A DNA stretch of 7,159 nt from an uncultured Actinomycetes bacterium (GTDB lineage: Bacteria; Actinomycetota; Actinomycetes; Nanopelagicales; Nanopelagicaceae): positions 1 to 7,159 of the forward strand of contig CAITID010000191.1 in NCBI GenBank assembly GCA_903892335.1, read 5' to 3'. Below are positions 6,331-7,159 of the stretch, piece after piece. Below the pieces are notes generated by a model. It was not told the origin of the DNA and did no database searches. It worked only from the letters and a program-made list of their open reading frames with translations. Positions within the stretch are counted from its first letter, which is position 1; every line of letters begins with the position of its first letter. The position numbers were made by a program, and so were the translations under genes.

Positions 6331-6888
6331 AAACCTTTTAGCTTCAGCCAAACCTAATTTATTTTCAACGACGACTGGGATTGCGGTAACAATTAATCCC
6401 TGAACAAACTGCTCCCAACCGCCTTCTTGCAAAGCAACCTTTAATTCATCAGCAAAATCGGCAACCAACTCCTGATGCTCTGGATCGCTGTCTTGCTGGA
6501 CTATCTGATTGTTTGAATAATTTGTTATCTTTAAATTCTCTAAATTGATTAGTGCTGTTGGATCACCATTATCGGCATGCAGCACTAAATAGGGAGTTAC
6601 AACAGGTTCGAGCATCTTTCCAACGATTGCGCTCATGTCCTCAAAATCAACTTCTCCACTTTCAAAATCTAGAATTAAAACAATTGTGGGTACATACCTT
6701 TCCCGAAATGAGGTCCAATCGTTAACTAATTTTTGAGAAATTCCATCTTTTGCACTTGCAATTACGACAACTACTTCAGCTGTGGCATCGGGAAAATCAT
6801 CAGATATGGTCAAAGCCAAGTGATCGGCGATCTGCGCTTTTAGGGAGTGTTCTCCCAATAAATAACGTGCGTTGATTAGGTTTGGCAT
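6304..6888 (-). CDS. Degenerate EF-G-like G-domain protein, no GTP motifs
   Basis: No characterised family is certain for this 194-residue soluble protein. From memory it resembles the G and G' domains of EF-G-type translational GTPases, especially actinobacterial EF-G2. Residues 5-24 align with the strand/P-loop/helix start, but the GxxxxGKT site reads GEHSLKAQ (12-19). VVVVIASAKDGI (39-50) matches the VV-AVDGI strand, W58 and VP (66-67) match the WxxA...VPR stretch, LDFESGEVDF (73-82) sits where NKMDxxxADF belongs, PVVTPYLVL (95-103) matches the segment after that helix, and 136-192, ending FLDLIPRR, matches the end of G'. The DxxG and switch segments are missing. GTP binding is therefore unlikely; it may be a scaffold or regulatory remnant. 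The uninterrupted frame and acidic, ordered composition argue against a recent pseudogene. A convergent 27-bp overlap with the HIT gene and a 25-bp divergent gap to the next gene frame it. Confidence 0.75.
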   Translation of the reverse strand: MPNLINARYLLGEHSLKAQIADHLALTISDDFPDATAEVVVVIASAKDGISQKLVNDWTSFRERYVPTIVLILDFESGEVDFEDMSAIVGKMLEPVVTPYLVLHADNGDPTALINLENLKITNYSNNQIVQQDSDPEHQELVADFADELKVALQEGGWEQFVQGLIVTAIPVVVENKLGLAEAKRFLDLIPRRS

Positions 6889-6896
6889 CGGTCCTA

Positions 6897-6902
6897 AGCC
6901 TA
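6897..6902 (-). promoter_or_regulatory. Possible -10 element of the EF-G-like gene
   Basis: On the minus strand TAGGCT lies 8 nt upstream of ATG 6888 and fits TAnnnT. The spacer is 2 nt longer than at the clearer promoters in the window, so support is weaker. It shares the TA base pairs at 6901-6902 with the plus-strand hexamer of the divergent gene. Confidence 0.35.
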
Positions 6903-6906
6903 CGAT
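6901..6906 (+). promoter_or_regulatory. Possible -10 element of pgsA-type gene
   Basis: TACGAT lies 7 nt before ATG 6914 and would drive a leaderless transcript. It includes the first two bases of the alternative ATG at 6905, so if it is the real -10, initiation at 6905 is impossible. It overlaps the opposite-strand hexamer by 2 bp. Confidence 0.4.
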
Positions 6907-6913
6907 GGTATTT

Positions 6914-7159
6914 ATGTTACAGAGCAGTTTTAGAGATCCTGTCGTCCGAATAATTCAGCCTTTTGCAAAATTTTTGATCAAAATTGGCGTAAGCGCTAAT
7001 TGGATTTCAGCAATTGGTGGAGTTGGAACCTCAATAAGTGCACTGTATTTCTTTAGTGAAGGTCAATTTATTATTGGTATAACTGTTGTTTCTATTTTTG
7101 TGCTATTTGATCTCTTTGATGGAACCGTTGCTCGGTTGTCAAAGAAAGGGGAGAGTAAG
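6914..7159 (+). CDS. CDP-alcohol phosphatidyltransferase (PIP synthase-like), 5' part
   Basis: The first 82 residues of an integral membrane enzyme of the CDP-alcohol phosphatidyltransferase family; the frame runs off the window end. The visible motif DLFDGTVAR (66-74) is the first half of the signature DxxDGxxAR...GxxxDxxxD, with D66 and D69 as expected metal and CDP ligands. The remaining aspartates lie beyond the edge. One likely membrane helix (about 29-48) precedes another (about 51-68). Following thrS and HIT, as in mycobacteria, the best guess is phosphatidylinositol-phosphate synthase (PgsA1-type), which joins CDP-diacylglycerol and inositol-phosphate for inositol lipids and phosphatidylinositol mannosides. 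A phosphatidylglycerophosphate synthase cannot be excluded from this fragment. ATG 6905 is an in-frame alternative; 6914 is preferred because of the -10-like TACGAT and because related proteins begin near this point. Confidence 0.85.
   Translation, partial: MLQSSFRDPVVRIIQPFAKFLIKIGVSANWISAIGGVGTSISALYFFSEGQFIIGITVVSIFVLFDLFDGTVARLSKKGESK

Noticed and set aside
1..7159. Mobile element, CRISPR array, prophage or attachment site
   Set aside because: No transposase, integrase, spaced direct repeats or tRNA-end duplications were seen on reading both strands; all large frames are housekeeping-type genes.

Overview
The window looks like a piece of a small, AT-rich actinobacterial genome, probably a streamlined freshwater lineage of the acI / Nanopelagicales type. 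This is an inference from four things: the order thrS, HIT-family Ap4A phosphorylase, CDP-alcohol phosphatidyltransferase, which is classic for Actinobacteria; a PGPGW-motif membrane protein known mainly from that phylum; a tRNA-Gly(GCC)/tRNA-Cys(GCA) pair; and AT-rich coding sequence with almost no intergenic DNA. Starts that head transcription units have a TAnnnT -10-like hexamer 6-8 nt upstream and no Shine-Dalgarno, as expected for leaderless mRNAs.

Layout. Positions 41-1428 hold two divergent genes for phosphomannose-isomerase-type proteins: a stand-alone type II cupin domain on the minus strand and a class I ManA on the plus strand, separated by 29 bp. Positions 1439-1620 hold tRNA-Cys and tRNA-Gly on the minus strand, both with encoded CCA. 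Positions 1701-3744 hold a tight plus-strand operon: pabB, pabC (together making p-aminobenzoate for folate) and a 97-residue PGPGW membrane protein. Positions 3793-6330 hold thrS and, directly abutting its stop codon, the HIT-family gene. A minus-strand gene (6304-6888) overlaps the HIT gene tail to tail; I read it as a shrunken translational-GTPase (EF-G-like) G domain without its nucleotide-binding motifs. A divergent plus-strand gene at the right edge is the start of a phosphatidylinositol-phosphate synthase-type enzyme and is cut by the window end.

The genes cover central housekeeping: mannose-6-phosphate supply (for GDP-mannose and possibly mannosylated lipids), folate precursor synthesis, threonyl-tRNA charging, dinucleotide polyphosphate turnover and inositol phospholipid synthesis. 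I see no insertion sequence, phage gene, CRISPR array or other mobile element. The least ordinary items are the degenerate G-domain protein inserted in opposite orientation between the HIT and pgsA-type genes, and the very compact divergent promoters, one pair of which appears to share the TA of its -10 elements.
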